A stretch of 64,000 bases of DNA from Moduliflexus sp964602655 (lineage in GTDB: Bacteria > Moduliflexota > Moduliflexia > Moduliflexales > Moduliflexaceae). The stretch covers positions 62,001-126,000 of the forward strand of contig CAZRSF010000001.1 in NCBI GenBank assembly GCA_964602655.1. Reading direction: 5' to 3'. Both the position numbers and the translations under genes were made by a program. How positions within the stretch are numbered: position 1 is the stretch's first letter; each line of letters opens with the position of its first letter. The notes beneath the pieces were generated by a model. That model made no database searches. It had not been told where the DNA came from and saw only the letters and a program-made list of their open reading frames with translations. Positions 33,484-42,286 of this stretch are shown in pieces.

Positions 33484-34344
33484 ATGAAAAAATTGCAAGG
33501 TAGGATTGGGATTGTTATGATGTTAGCAGTGCTCATGGTCGTGTCGTTTGGCGGATGCGCAAAACCGCCGACGACAGAGATGAGTGATGCAAAGCTTGCG
33601 TTTCAAGAGGCGATGGATGCCGGAGCGCAAACGTATGCGGCTGATCAGTATATGAGCGCTGAGGATGCGCTGAATCAGGCAACCAAATTGATGGAACAGA
33701 AAAAATACCGTCAAGCGCGCGAAAAAGCATTAGAAGCGTTAAAGCTTTCCAGAGAAGCCCAGGCGGCTTCGAACACCAACAAAAATACGGCAAATCGCGG
33801 TGCTCAGGAGATTTACAACATGGCATTGAGCGCCTTGAATGCTGCGAATGAAGCTGGCGCGTATACGTATGCTGCTCCGCAGATGGAAGATGCGCAGCGG
33901 ACATTAGAAGAAGCGAAAAAAGCGTATGAAGCCGGGGATTATGTTAACGCGAAACAGTTGGCAGAATCTGCGTTAACCAAAGCCAGAGAAGCAGAACAGG
34001 TCGCAAAAGAAGTTGGCGGCGATCAACGCGCAAATCAGGCTCGCCGGATTGCCGGTGAAATTTCTGATCCAGGTGCGACTCCAAGACCGTATCCGACCAA
34101 TCACATCGTGATTAAAGGGGAAAGTTTGTGGTGGATTGCTGAGTATAAACAGATTTATGATGATCCGTTCCAGTGGCCGGTGATTTACAAAGCGAATCGT
34201 TCGCAAATCAAAGACCCTGACTTGATCTTCCCTGATCAGAATTTCGAAATTCCGCGCGAACCTGAATTGACTGATGACATGAGAAAAGAAGCCATCAAGT
34301 TTGCGAAATCCAGAGGGGCGTGGAGTTTGCACGACGGCAAATAA
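33484..34344 (+). CDS. LysM lipoprotein with DUF4398-like helical repeats
   Basis: 286 residues from the ATG at 33484 with GGAGGT upstream. Signal peptide and lipobox SFGGC (about residue 25). Two similar helical segments follow (AKLAFQEAMDAGAQTYAADQ and ALSALNAANEAGAYTYAAPQ), each followed by an E-A-L/A-K-A helix, as in DUF4398 and Pal-associated lipoproteins. The C-terminal LysM-type domain HIVIKGESLWWIAEYKQIYD...WPVIYKANRSQIKDPDLIFP binds peptidoglycan. The protein likely tethers the outer membrane or envelope complexes to the wall. It has its own promoter and terminator. Confidence 0.85.
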   Translation: MKKLQGRIGIVMMLAVLMVVSFGGCAKPPTTEMSDAKLAFQEAMDAGAQTYAADQYMSAEDALNQATKLMEQKKYRQAREKALEALKLSREAQAASNTNKNTANRGAQEIYNMALSALNAANEAGAYTYAAPQMEDAQRTLEEAKKAYEAGDYVNAKQLAESALTKAREAEQVAKEVGGDQRANQARRIAGEISDPGATPRPYPTNHIVIKGESLWWIAEYKQIYDDPFQWPVIYKANRSQIKDPDLIFPDQNFEIPREPELTDDMRKEAIKFAKSRGAWSLHDGK

Positions 34345-34376
34345 CAACATTGTGATTGCCGGATAAATCCTTCAAG

Positions 34377-34430
34377 ACAGGGACTACAAAGAACGCGATA
34401 CGCTGTTCTTTGAGTCCCTGTTCTGTTTTT
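34377..34430 (+). terminator. Rho-independent terminator
   Basis: ACAGGGACTACAAAGAAC (34377-34394) pairs with GTTCTTTGAGTCCCTGT (34404-34420) and is followed by TCTGTTTTT. The long stem with one mismatch and the T-run ends the LysM lipoprotein transcript. Confidence 0.85.
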
Positions 34431-34523
34431 ACGGGGACTGCCTACAAGGATATGAGCAAGATTCGAATGTAATTGGTATGCATCCTTTCTTGATACATAT
34501 CCCTGTCGTTTTTCGAAATACGC

Positions 34524-35519
34524 ATGAATGCGAATTATAAAAAGGTCATCGCCATTCCCTCCGGAAATTTTTTACAGAATTTCGTCGGGGATTTTGACGA
34601 AAACCTGAAACTATTAGAACAAACGTTCCAGATCACACTTTCTAATCGTGGAAATGAACTGACGTTAGCAGGAGACGAGGAAAATGTCGTCTTAGTCGAA
34701 CGCATTGTGCAGGAGCTTGCGACGCTTTCTGCTCGCGGATACTTTATCGGACGGCATGATGTGCAGGCCGCGATTCGAATTATTTCGCAGGATACCAGCG
34801 CCCGTTTAGTGGATGTCTATTTACATTCGATTGAGTTGTCAGCCCGCAAGCCGGGCGTCAGCCCAAAAAGTTTGGTACAAAAGCAGTATATCGAAGCAAT
34901 TAAAGAATACGATCTGGTATTCGGAATCGGCCCTGCCGGAACCGGCAAGACGTATTTAGCGATGGCGATGGCGATTGCCGCGCTTCAGCAAAAAGAATGC
35001 AGCCGAATTATACTGACACGGCCAGCCGTTGAAGCCGGAGAAAAATTGGGCTTCCTGCCTGGAGATATGTACGAAAAGGTGAATCCCTATTTGCGTCCGC
35101 TGTATGACGCGCTGTATGACATGCTGGATATCGAACGCACACGCAAATTGATTGAGCGAGGGACGATTGAAATTGCTCCGATTGCCTTTATGCGTGGCCG
35201 CACATTGAATGATTCATTCATCATTTTAGATGAAGCGCAAAACACCACTCCGGAACAGATGAAAATGTTCTTGACACGATTAGGCTACAGTTCGCAAGCC
35301 GTTGTGACGGGAGATATTACGCAGATAGACTTGCCCGTTGGAAAGAAATCTGGTTTGAAGGATGCGCAGGAGACGCTGAAAGGTCTCTCAAAATTGAAAT
35401 TTGTGTATTTTTCCAAAAACGATGTCGTCCGACATCCCTTAGTGCAAGATATTATCGAAGCGTATGAATGCGCCGACGAAAAACGACGGAAGCCAGAAGC
35501 AAGTGCTGCTGAAGAATGA
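34524..35519 (+). CDS. phoH: PhoH-family ATPase
   Basis: 331 residues. It contains an N-terminal KH-like part (FQITLSNRGNELTLAGDEEN), Walker A FGIGPAGTGKTYLAMAMA, RPAVEAGEKLGFLPGD, Walker B FIILDEAQNTTPEQMKMFLT and sensor VVTGDITQIDLP. PhoH (YbeZ) is an NTPase linked to RNA metabolism that works with YbeY. It heads the conserved phoH-ybeY-corC gene string found across bacteria. The start is the ATG at 34524; no strong ribosome binding site is seen. Confidence 0.95.
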   Translation: MNANYKKVIAIPSGNFLQNFVGDFDENLKLLEQTFQITLSNRGNELTLAGDEENVVLVERIVQELATLSARGYFIGRHDVQAAIRIISQDTSARLVDVYLHSIELSARKPGVSPKSLVQKQYIEAIKEYDLVFGIGPAGTGKTYLAMAMAIAALQQKECSRIILTRPAVEAGEKLGFLPGDMYEKVNPYLRPLYDALYDMLDIERTRKLIERGTIEIAPIAFMRGRTLNDSFIILDEAQNTTPEQMKMFLTRLGYSSQAVVTGDITQIDLPVGKKSGLKDAQETLKGLSKLKFVYFSKNDVVRHPLVQDIIEAYECADEKRRKPEASAAEE

Positions 35520-35549
35520 TCGCGTTCATCGTATCTTTTCATTATTATC

Positions 35550-36008
35550 ATGAATATTCTGATTACGAACAATCAAGCGTCATACGAGATTGATATGCAG
35601 AAATTGCGTCAGGTCGCGCAATTTCTGCTAACAGCGCTGCAATGTGAAGAACGATGCGAGGTGAGTATCGCCCTCGTTCATGATGACGCGATTCATTTGC
35701 TGAATCGGCAATATCGAGGCATTGACCGCCCGACTGACGTTCTTTCATTTGCGCTTCAGGAAGCTGATATGCTCGTGCCCTTCGTGAGAGATTTCGCAGA
35801 ACAGCCGTTTGTCTTGGGCGATGTCATTATTTCAACCGACACCGCGAGGCGACAGGCGGATGAACGAGGGCATCTCGTTGAAAAAGAATTGTGGGTGCTA
35901 TTGATTCACGGAATGCTGCATTTGTTAGGTTATGATCATGAAACCGATGAAGATGCTGAAGAGATGGAAGCGCTCGAACGGCGATTGCTCAACGAAATTC
36001 CTGTCTAA
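35550..36008 (+). CDS. ybeY: Endoribonuclease YbeY, rRNA maturation factor
   Basis: 152 residues. The zinc-binding motif H-G-x-L-H-L-x-G-Y-D-H is present as HGMLHLLGYDHETDEDAEEM near residues 114-133, and the conserved NRQYRGIDRPTDVLSFAL and LGDVIISTDTA segments are upstream. It processes the 3' end of 16S rRNA and takes part in ribosome quality control. It lies between phoH and the CorC-type gene with short spacers, forming a normal operon. Confidence 0.95.
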   Translation: MNILITNNQASYEIDMQKLRQVAQFLLTALQCEERCEVSIALVHDDAIHLLNRQYRGIDRPTDVLSFALQEADMLVPFVRDFAEQPFVLGDVIISTDTARRQADERGHLVEKELWVLLIHGMLHLLGYDHETDEDAEEMEALERRLLNEIPV

Positions 36009-36013
36009 TCAAT

Positions 36014-36904
36014 ATGAACTATCACTCTTCCGCAAATATTCTGGCGTTATTTCTGTGTCTTGTCGTATTTCTGATCCTTTTATGGCATTCCTTCCGGCAT
36101 CCGAACAGACCGAACAGTTCTCGAATAGAGCCACTGCATGAACCCCCCGTTCTTTCCAATCCACTGCGAGAAGATGAAGAAAAACTCATTCGGAATATCC
36201 GCGATTTCGAAGATGGCATTGTCCGAGAAGTGATGGTGCCTCGCATTGACATGGTCGCTGTCGAAGAAGCTGCATCCCTTCGCGATTTTCGCCTGATTGC
36301 ATTAGAAAAAGGGCATTCCCGAATCCCCGTCTATCGCAAAACGGTGGATCATATTGTCGGAATTGCATATATTAAAGATATGTTTCGTTATTGGGACGCC
36401 GATGAACATGCCGTGACTGTCACCGCCTTTATGCGGCCTCCCTACTTTGTCCCAGAAACCAAAAATATCCGGGAGTTACTGCACGAGTTTCAATCTCACA
36501 AAGTCCATATCGCCATCGCGATTGACGAATATGGCGGAACTGCCGGGATTGTTACCATTGAAGATTTACTGGAAGTCATTTTTGGCGAAATTGCGGATGA
36601 ACATGACAGCGAAGAAATCGCCCTGATCCGCCAGATTGACGAACATACCTTCGAAGTCAACGGGAAAGCCGCGATTGACGATCTTGAGGAACATATCGGC
36701 GCGTTGGGAATCGAACAGCAAGAATTCGACACTGTTGGCGGTCTGCTCTTTGCTATGTTTGGGGATGTTCCGAAAGAAGCTGATGTCGTGACCCATCGTC
36801 ATCTGAAATTTACAATTTTGAAAGCTGATAAACAGCGTATTTTACAAGTGAAAGTCGAACGAGAGCATGAATCTCCCCTCACACAACCAACGCCCCTGCC
36901 ATGA
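36014..36904 (+). CDS. corC: CBS-domain protein of the CorC/HlyC family
   Basis: 296 residues. One N-terminal membrane helix (ILALFLCLVVFLILLW) is followed by a linker, IVREVMVPRIDMVAVEE leading into two CBS domains (SRIPVYRKTVDHIVGIAYIK; IAIAIDEYGGTAGIVTIEDL) and a C-terminal CorC_HlyC domain (VNGKAAIDDLEEHIG; DTVGGLLFAMFGDVP). The CNNM transmembrane domain of larger relatives is absent. Family members affect magnesium or cobalt efflux. It starts 5 bases after ybeY. Confidence 0.9.
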   Translation: MNYHSSANILALFLCLVVFLILLWHSFRHPNRPNSSRIEPLHEPPVLSNPLREDEEKLIRNIRDFEDGIVREVMVPRIDMVAVEEAASLRDFRLIALEKGHSRIPVYRKTVDHIVGIAYIKDMFRYWDADEHAVTVTAFMRPPYFVPETKNIRELLHEFQSHKVHIAIAIDEYGGTAGIVTIEDLLEVIFGEIADEHDSEEIALIRQIDEHTFEVNGKAAIDDLEEHIGALGIEQQEFDTVGGLLFAMFGDVPKEADVVTHRHLKFTILKADKQRILQVKVEREHESPLTQPTPLP

Positions 36905-37071
36905 ATGGCTGCTTCCTCCGTAAAAACGTAACTATAAGGGAATTCTTACGTTACCAGTATTTTTTTTCTTGACGATCTCAAAGAAATGCGTTACGGTTCT
37001 CTCTCATACGCAAATAGAGGTGTTCTTTTTTTAGCAATGTTTTCCGAACGTATATCAAGGAGGGCATGTCA

Positions 37072-37653
37072 ATGCCGTTCTCTGAGGTTTCTTCGCACAA
37101 TCCGGTTGGTTCTCTGCTTACATTTTCGGTACGCCTGCTCAAGTGGTTATGGCATGCGTTGATCGCAGTCTTGCTCTTTCCATATTATCTCATTCGATGG
37201 ATTATTCGCGGCATACTGAAATTTTTGCATTGGATATTGCCGAACATCTACGCAGAAAATCTGTACCATGCCTCTCGTCTGATAGGAGCATTGTTTTTTA
37301 TTCTGCTGTTTGGGGCGTTGCTTTGCGTAATTCTCTTGGGAGGTGCTCATCTGGCTGCGGTTTTTGGCGCGGCCCAAATCTTTAAAGATGTAGATGTTGC
37401 GCAGGCGTTGCTTGTTGCGGTGAAAGCAATTATCGTGACAGGTGTTATCTTTGTCGCGCTCGCCGCCGGAGGTTTTCTCCTGACCTCTCTGCTCGCGATG
37501 TTCGGCATTACCGTGTATTCTTCGACCAAAACGCTGATGGACATTCCTGAAGAACTGACAGAATCTCGCTTGGTGCTTATCGCGATGTTTATCGTTGCCG
37601 TCGTCATTTTTGGCGTGGTGTACGCGATGTTTTCAGGGCTACTTCCGATCTGA
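37072..37653 (+). CDS. Membrane protein, unknown function
   Basis: 193 residues from the ATG at 37072 (AAGGAGGG seven bases upstream; an ATG six bases earlier is too close to it). An N-terminal aromatic helix region (LWHALIAVLLFPYYLIRWII) is followed by three clear membrane helices (ALFFILLFGALLCVILL; AIIVTGVIFVALAAGGFLL; LVLIAMFIVAVVIFGVVYAM). No known motifs. A possible promoter TTGACG (36969-36974) with weak TACGGT 17 bases later lies upstream. It heads a row of small envelope genes up to 39026. Confidence 0.7.
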   Translation: MPFSEVSSHNPVGSLLTFSVRLLKWLWHALIAVLLFPYYLIRWIIRGILKFLHWILPNIYAENLYHASRLIGALFFILLFGALLCVILLGGAHLAAVFGAAQIFKDVDVAQALLVAVKAIIVTGVIFVALAAGGFLLTSLLAMFGITVYSSTKTLMDIPEELTESRLVLIAMFIVAVVIFGVVYAMFSGLLPI

Positions 37654-37748
37654 GAGGAAAAATAAAAACTGCAAAAAGCGAAGAATGTTGATAAGAGACA
37701 ATTGGAAAGGCACCGTGTGTTTCCAAGTATGTTTCATATCATCTTGTT

Positions 37749-37952
37749 ATGATGAAATCCAAAAATTTTTCAGGGCTTGCAAGGGCATTCTATATATGCT
37801 GCATCTTCCTCTGTGTTGGCGCAACCACTGCTCTGATTATGATGCATGCGCCGAAAAAGACACCGGAGGCCGCTGTCGTCGAAGAAACGGATGAAATCCA
37901 GCGTGGAGAAGACATCTTGAAAACGTATCAGGAATCGCCGGAAAATAACTGA
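37749..37952 (+). CDS. Small single-pass membrane protein
   Basis: 67 residues. One hydrophobic helix (FYICCIFLCVGATTALIMM) is followed by an acidic soluble tail (ETDEIQRGEDILKTYQESPE). No clear ribosome binding site precedes the ATG pair at 37749/37752, so the start is uncertain. It lies in line with two other short genes of similar design, which supports it being real. Confidence 0.5.
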   Translation: MMKSKNFSGLARAFYICCIFLCVGATTALIMMHAPKKTPEAAVVEETDEIQRGEDILKTYQESPENN

Positions 37953-37984
37953 TAACATGTTGTAAGAAGGGCGGAGGAGACGGC

Positions 37985-38293
37985 ATGAACCGTTCGGATT
38001 TCCTGCTGATTACGATAGAAATTATTATATGCATTTTTCTGATCGCGCTTGTGGTGCTAAGTCCGAAGATATTCCTGAAAACCAGAACGATTGAAATCCA
38101 TCAGAAATCTGATGGAGGCATGAGTTCATCTCTTGATACGCAAACTGGCGAGATTCTCATGCCGCGTCCGACACCAACTCCGATCCTTGAAGGTACATTG
38201 GGATACGTCCCTCCGGATTCTACCCGTTGGATCGTGGGAGATGATCGGAATTATCCGCAAATTCGTTATCAATGGGTGCAAGTGCAACAGTAG
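37985..38293 (+). CDS. Small single-pass membrane protein
   Basis: 102 residues with ribosome binding site GCGGAGGAG before the ATG. One membrane helix (IEIIICIFLIALVVLS) near the N-terminus is followed by a proline-rich extracytoplasmic stretch (MPRPTPTPILEG) and an aromatic tail. Function unknown. It lies 32 bases after the previous small gene and 46 bases before the next. Confidence 0.65.
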   Translation: MNRSDFLLITIEIIICIFLIALVVLSPKIFLKTRTIEIHQKSDGGMSSSLDTQTGEILMPRPTPTPILEGTLGYVPPDSTRWIVGDDRNYPQIRYQWVQVQQ

Positions 38294-38339
38294 CCTCACA
38301 ACAAAAGATGTTCGAATAAGAGAAGACGGAGAGAAGATT

Positions 38340-39026
38340 ATGGCTTCAGTGCAACGGTTAATGCTGTATCTCACGCCAATCTGGTTGTTGGAACTTATGT
38401 GCCGGCTATTTCCGAAAGTCGTGATTGGTTTGTTATGTCATTGGATGAACGAAAAAAATCCGAACCGCGAAGAACGCCATCTGGCAGAACGCTTTATCAA
38501 TCCGGTGCAAGTCGCCAATAAGATGTCGAAACTTTCGACCGTCAGTATCTTACATTTATTGGCGCAGGATGAAAGCCTGTGGAAAATGTATACGCCGGGA
38601 GGAGGGGAACGAAATAAAGACAAAAGTATTAGTAAGGGCAAAGTCACCTCAATGAAGTTCGTGCCATATATCTTGCTTGAGATTATATTCGATCTCGGCG
38701 GCCCCCAAGGAAAAGACAAGGTCAAAGATGTCGTGACGCGCTGCCGCGTGACGCTTGGTGGTCAAAAGCAAGGCGAAATTTTCGAAAACTTCAAAACCGA
38801 TATTGTGTTGGATTTATTCGAAATGCTGCCTGCCGTAGAAGTAAAAATGCGTTTAGCGTTTTGTAAAGAGGAAGCCGTTGCCCTCTGGCTGAGGCAATGG
38901 GATCACCGAATGAAACACATCGGTCGCCCGCTGGTCTCGAATTACTGGGTTGCACAGTTGACTGGGGAACGAGCATTCAAGATCGAGAAATTGATGAAAG
39001 ATTTGGAATTCAGACAGCGTTTTTAG
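38340..39026 (+). CDS. Hypothetical protein
   Basis: 228 residues from the ATG at 38340 (GGAGAGAAG upstream). The first 35 residues are hydrophobic (LMLYLTPIWLLELMCRLFPK), possibly a membrane anchor; the rest is soluble, basic and helical, with WMNEKNPNREERHLAERFIN and a C-terminal LEFRQRF. No recognised domain. Co-directional with the small membrane genes before it and the pentapeptide-repeat gene after it. Confidence 0.65.
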   Translation: MASVQRLMLYLTPIWLLELMCRLFPKVVIGLLCHWMNEKNPNREERHLAERFINPVQVANKMSKLSTVSILHLLAQDESLWKMYTPGGGERNKDKSISKGKVTSMKFVPYILLEIIFDLGGPQGKDKVKDVVTRCRVTLGGQKQGEIFENFKTDIVLDLFEMLPAVEVKMRLAFCKEEAVALWLRQWDHRMKHIGRPLVSNYWVAQLTGERAFKIEKLMKDLEFRQRF

Positions 39027-39073
39027 GCAATAATAATTAAGGAAACGATTCTCGAACAGGAAAAAAGGTTTAT

Positions 39074-39796
39074 ATGGATGAGAAGCACATTATCTATACG
39101 ACAAAGGATATCGAACGCTTTATCAGACAGGGAGAGCGATTCGAAGATGTCCCCTGGCAAGGCGGACGGTTTAGTAAGGCGAACCTTGCCGAAAAAGACC
39201 TGAGCAATGCGGATTTACGAAATTCAGACCTCCGCGATGCCGATTTGAAAGAGGCGATTTTAAAAAATGCAGACTTGACAGGTGCGAACTTGGCTGGCGC
39301 AGATCTTACCAGAGCTAATCTCGAATCGGCCAAATTGAATAATGCAAATCTGAATCGTTGCCGTTTGAGTCGCGCTAATCTTACGTCCGCTTCTTTTGAA
39401 AACGCCTCGCTATATAATGCGCATTTACGCCATGCTAACGTCGATAAAGCTAATTTTACAGGGGCGAACCTGAGAGAAGCTTATCTTGATGGTATATTCG
39501 GGTGTGGCAGCGCGAAATTCGACAAAGCAGACCTCACTGACGCCCGCGTCAGATATACGGGACTTGATACGATGGAACTCAAAAAAGTCGGGGCAAAAGG
39601 GGGAAGTAAATTTCCGGATCGCGGCTGGAGTACCAATGTGTTCTCGTTCTCAAAAACCTCCTGGACGGAATTTCTGCCGCATGTGTCATTCGGTTGGTTC
39701 TCTCGCGCAATCGGTTTGTTTTTTCATATCCTATCCTGGCCTGTGCGTGTGCTCATCAATCAGATAAAACCGTCTTCGAAGGGGACGCATTCATAA
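39074..39796 (+). CDS. Pentapeptide-repeat protein with C-terminal membrane-associated segment
   Basis: 240 residues. From about residue 34 to 150 the sequence runs in A(D/N)LXX pentads (ANLAEKDLSNADLRNSDLRD and onward), about 22 repeats, which fold as a right-handed quadrilateral beta helix. After a GAKGGSKFPDRGW linker the C-terminus is hydrophobic (GWFSRAIGLFFHILSWPVRV) and may contact the membrane. Such proteins serve as scaffolds or, in Qnr types, as DNA mimics; nothing here points to a specific target. Confidence 0.88.
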   Translation: MDEKHIIYTTKDIERFIRQGERFEDVPWQGGRFSKANLAEKDLSNADLRNSDLRDADLKEAILKNADLTGANLAGADLTRANLESAKLNNANLNRCRLSRANLTSASFENASLYNAHLRHANVDKANFTGANLREAYLDGIFGCGSAKFDKADLTDARVRYTGLDTMELKKVGAKGGSKFPDRGWSTNVFSFSKTSWTEFLPHVSFGWFSRAIGLFFHILSWPVRVLINQIKPSSKGTHS

Positions 39797-39872
39797 AATT
39801 TCGAACTGTTCTCTCTTGACAATCTTGAAGTTTATCATATGTCAACATGTGATGTTTTTGCGAACTTACCAA

Positions 39873-39903
39873 TCCTCTCGCCGTAAAAACAGTAACGAGA
39901 GGA
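39873..39903 (+). promoter_or_regulatory. Hairpin in ferritin leader
   Basis: TCCTCTCG (39873-39880) pairs with CGAGAGGA (39896-39903) around a 15-base loop, about 50 bases before the ferritin start. A TTGACA lies upstream at 39816-39821 with a poor -10 (TATGTC, spacer 16). There is no T-run, so it is not a terminator. An mRNA stability or operator role is possible. Confidence 0.4.
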
Positions 39904-39950
39904 TGACGGGCAATTGACGACATTCGATCACCAAAGGAGAAAAATTGATT

Positions 39951-40442
39951 ATGTTAAGCGCGAAAATGAAAAAGGCATTGAATAAACAGATTAATTTCGA
40001 ATTCTATTCATCTTATTTGTATCTTGCCATGGCGGCGGATTTTGCGTCCAAAAATTTGGATGGCTTTGCGGCCTGGATGCAACATCAGGCGCAGGAAGAA
40101 TGGGGACATGGCATGAAGATCTATAAGTATATCAATGAACGCGGCGACAAGGTCGAATTAGACGGAATCAAAACGCCGCCAGCGGAATGGGCGTCACCGC
40201 TGGAAGCGTTTGAAGCCTCGTATAAACACGAGCAAGAAGTCACTAAACGCATTGGTGACTTGATGAAACTCGCGCAAGAAGAGAATGATTTTGCGTCAGC
40301 CGCCTTCCTGCAATGGTTCGTGACAGAGCAAGTGGAAGAGGAAGGTAATGTATCGAGTATTGTGGAAAAATTAAAAATGGTGGGCGACAGTCCGCAAGGC
40401 TTATTTATGATGGATCGCGCCGTTGCGCAACGTGCGTCCTGA
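39951..40442 (+). CDS. ftnA: Ferritin
   Basis: 163 residues from the ATG at 39951 (AAAGGAG upstream; a TTG at 39945 is less likely). It is a four-helix ferritin: the E of INFEFYSSYLYLAMAADF, the E-x-x-H in AQEEWGHGMKIYKYINERG, and the E of QWFVTEQVEEE supply the ferroxidase centre, followed by the SPQGLFMMDRA tail typical of non-haem bacterial ferritins. It stores iron and limits Fenton chemistry in the cytoplasm. A single-gene unit. Confidence 0.95.
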   Translation: MLSAKMKKALNKQINFEFYSSYLYLAMAADFASKNLDGFAAWMQHQAQEEWGHGMKIYKYINERGDKVELDGIKTPPAEWASPLEAFEASYKHEQEVTKRIGDLMKLAQEENDFASAAFLQWFVTEQVEEEGNVSSIVEKLKMVGDSPQGLFMMDRAVAQRAS

Positions 40443-40494
40443 TCAAGTGCTTTTCGATGCCGTCCGCCTGATGGCGGACGGCTTGCTTCCGTAT

Positions 40495-41627
40495 TCAACC
40501 TGCCGATAACGAAGAATACTCCCGAACAAACTCGATAAAATGGTTTCCTTGCTGCACGCTCTGGCAATTTTCATCCGGATAGACAAACACCTGATAGGCC
40601 ATGTTTAACAGTTCATACAGCTTGACTTCCTGTCCCGCGCGCGGCACAATCTGTTCCAATAAATGCTTCGGCAAAATAAACGTCGCGTAATTTCCTCCGC
40701 CTTCGATGGTCTCTTCTGCCATCTGCTCATTGATCACTAAAAAACTGTGAGGACTGGCCGCATAGTTGACTTGGCGCAGCACATCCGCGACCTGATGCGG
40801 CGGAAGTCGGCGTAGCAAGCTGCTCAGGAAAATCACATCGAATTGTTCGCGGAATTCTTCGTTCTGCTCTAATAAAAGAATATCCTGCTGCTGGTAGCGA
40901 ATGCGGGGTTTGTCCAAATAATAGAGTCTGGTGTACAAGTCTTCCCACCGTTTGACTTCTGACGGAAACAGGCTGGCAAGCGTTCGTTCGAGATCGGGGA
41001 GATATTTATCGATGCCTAACGCATACTTGATGGGAAAATCCGGCAAACGTCCGTGAAACAGTGAGAGAATGTCCGGCGACACCTGGATTGAACGAAAAAT
41101 ATCGAGATTATTCAGGCATTTCAAGCCGATATTGATGCTGCATCCGCCATCAAGAATACACATTCCTTGCGAGGGCATGTCATGGGAATGCGTGAGAATT
41201 CCTCCCACTAATTGCAACGCAATATAACGGTAAATTTTTACCGTGCTGACATCTCGCAGGCAGGAATGCAGAAATTCTTCATCATACTGACTCAGGCAAT
41301 TCAGAACGACTTGCTGCCATGACGAGATCGAAAAAAATTCATACTCCTTGATTCGGCTTCCACGCAGATACNNNNNNNNNNAATCGCCGTGAGCAGGGAA
41401 AGACGAAAGGCGCGCGGCGTGATTTCAAGTTGCTGCTGCTGCGCTAATTTCAGGAGCATGGTCGCAAAACTTTCCAGAATATCAGGGGTTTTTTGATGCG
41501 TATTCACCAACGCAAGCAGCAGATTTTCGGTACTGGCGTCTTTATGTCCCCGCTGGGCAACCGTCTCGATTTCCTTGAGATATGGAGCGACATCCCGTGC
41601 TTCTGGTGTTGTTTCAGAATAGTTCAT
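40495..41627 (-). CDS. Methyltransferase-like protein, interrupted by scaffold gap
   Basis: The N-terminal part (MNYSETTPEARDVAPYLKEI, 41627 down to the gap) and the C-terminal part (YLRGSRIKEYEFFSISSWQQ down to the stop at 40495) belong together: both are helical in style and the frame resumes right after the gap. The C-terminal part has a Rossmann methyltransferase layout, with GMCILDGGCSINIGLKC as the SAM-binding region, FDVIFLSSLLRRLPPHQVAD in the middle and PHSFLVINEQM. The gap must be 2 modulo 3 bases long for the frames to join, so the 10-N placeholder is not the true length. Substrate unknown. An upstream TTG start (41663) is possible. Confidence 0.6.
41372..41381. other. Scaffold gap (10 N) inside a gene
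   Basis: Ten unknown bases inside the methyltransferase-like gene; the reading frames on the two sides do not match with a 10-base spacer. Confidence 0.9.
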
Positions 41628-41672
41628 AACACACGAATGCTGGCAGAAGTACAGCCGCGTCAACTCCTCCGG

Positions 41673-42281
41673 TTATTGCTTGTGATCGAACGCCTGCTCC
41701 AGGCTGGCGATGGCTTGTTGGATATTGTGCTGTAATGCGGTTTCGAATGCCTGAATCGTCTCAAGAATGTCAAGGGACGGCGTCGTCTCGCTGGTTTCAA
41801 TCGTATCTGCCCAGATGATACGCTCTTCGTCTAACGTCATCAGCGCATAACGAATGCCGACATGAATCGTAGAGGCTTGCTGATCCTCGTACCATTGTTC
41901 GAACATCACGATTCGGCCTTGCAACAGATAATCCGCCCCGCTTTCGTACTGCCGCACGTCTTGAAACTTCCCCGATGTTTTGAATGCGCGAAACACCTGT
42001 TCGGTCACTAACTCTGTTGGCGGGCGCAGCCATTTCCGATATTCGTAAAAATTGACCTCATACGGCGACGTGCGAAACACTAAACGCTCTTGTTGATACG
42101 GCGCGTCTGCTTGAAACGTATCAATCGCAAGAATCTTCGGATATGTTGCCGCCTTTGACTTGCCACTTGAGAGCGGCTGCGGGTGAAATGTGTAATAATG
42201 GGTGAGCGGAATTTTGGATGTACATCCGCCTATAATGAGAAGTATGCTGCTGACACTGATAAGGAGAAAGGGTCGTTTCAT
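41673..42281 (-). CDS. ABC-type transport auxiliary lipoprotein (PqiC-like)
   Basis: 202 residues. Lipobox LIIGGC at about residue 20. The sequence follows the ABC_trans_aux family: HYYTFHPQPL, ILAIDTFQADAPYQQERLVF then RTSPYEVNFYEYRKWLRPP, VFRAFKTSGKFQDV and ADYLLQGRIVMFEQWY. Related proteins (PqiC, MlaF-associated lipoproteins) work with MCE-type lipid transport systems at the outer membrane. No MCE or ABC permease gene is nearby, so it is an orphan. It lies 5 bases from the HEAT-repeat gene and is probably cotranscribed with it. Confidence 0.85.
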   Translation of the reverse strand: MKRPFLLISVSSILLIIGGCTSKIPLTHYYTFHPQPLSSGKSKAATYPKILAIDTFQADAPYQQERLVFRTSPYEVNFYEYRKWLRPPTELVTEQVFRAFKTSGKFQDVRQYESGADYLLQGRIVMFEQWYEDQQASTIHVGIRYALMTLDEERIIWADTIETSETTPSLDILETIQAFETALQHNIQQAIASLEQAFDHKQ

Positions 42282-42286
42282 CGTAT

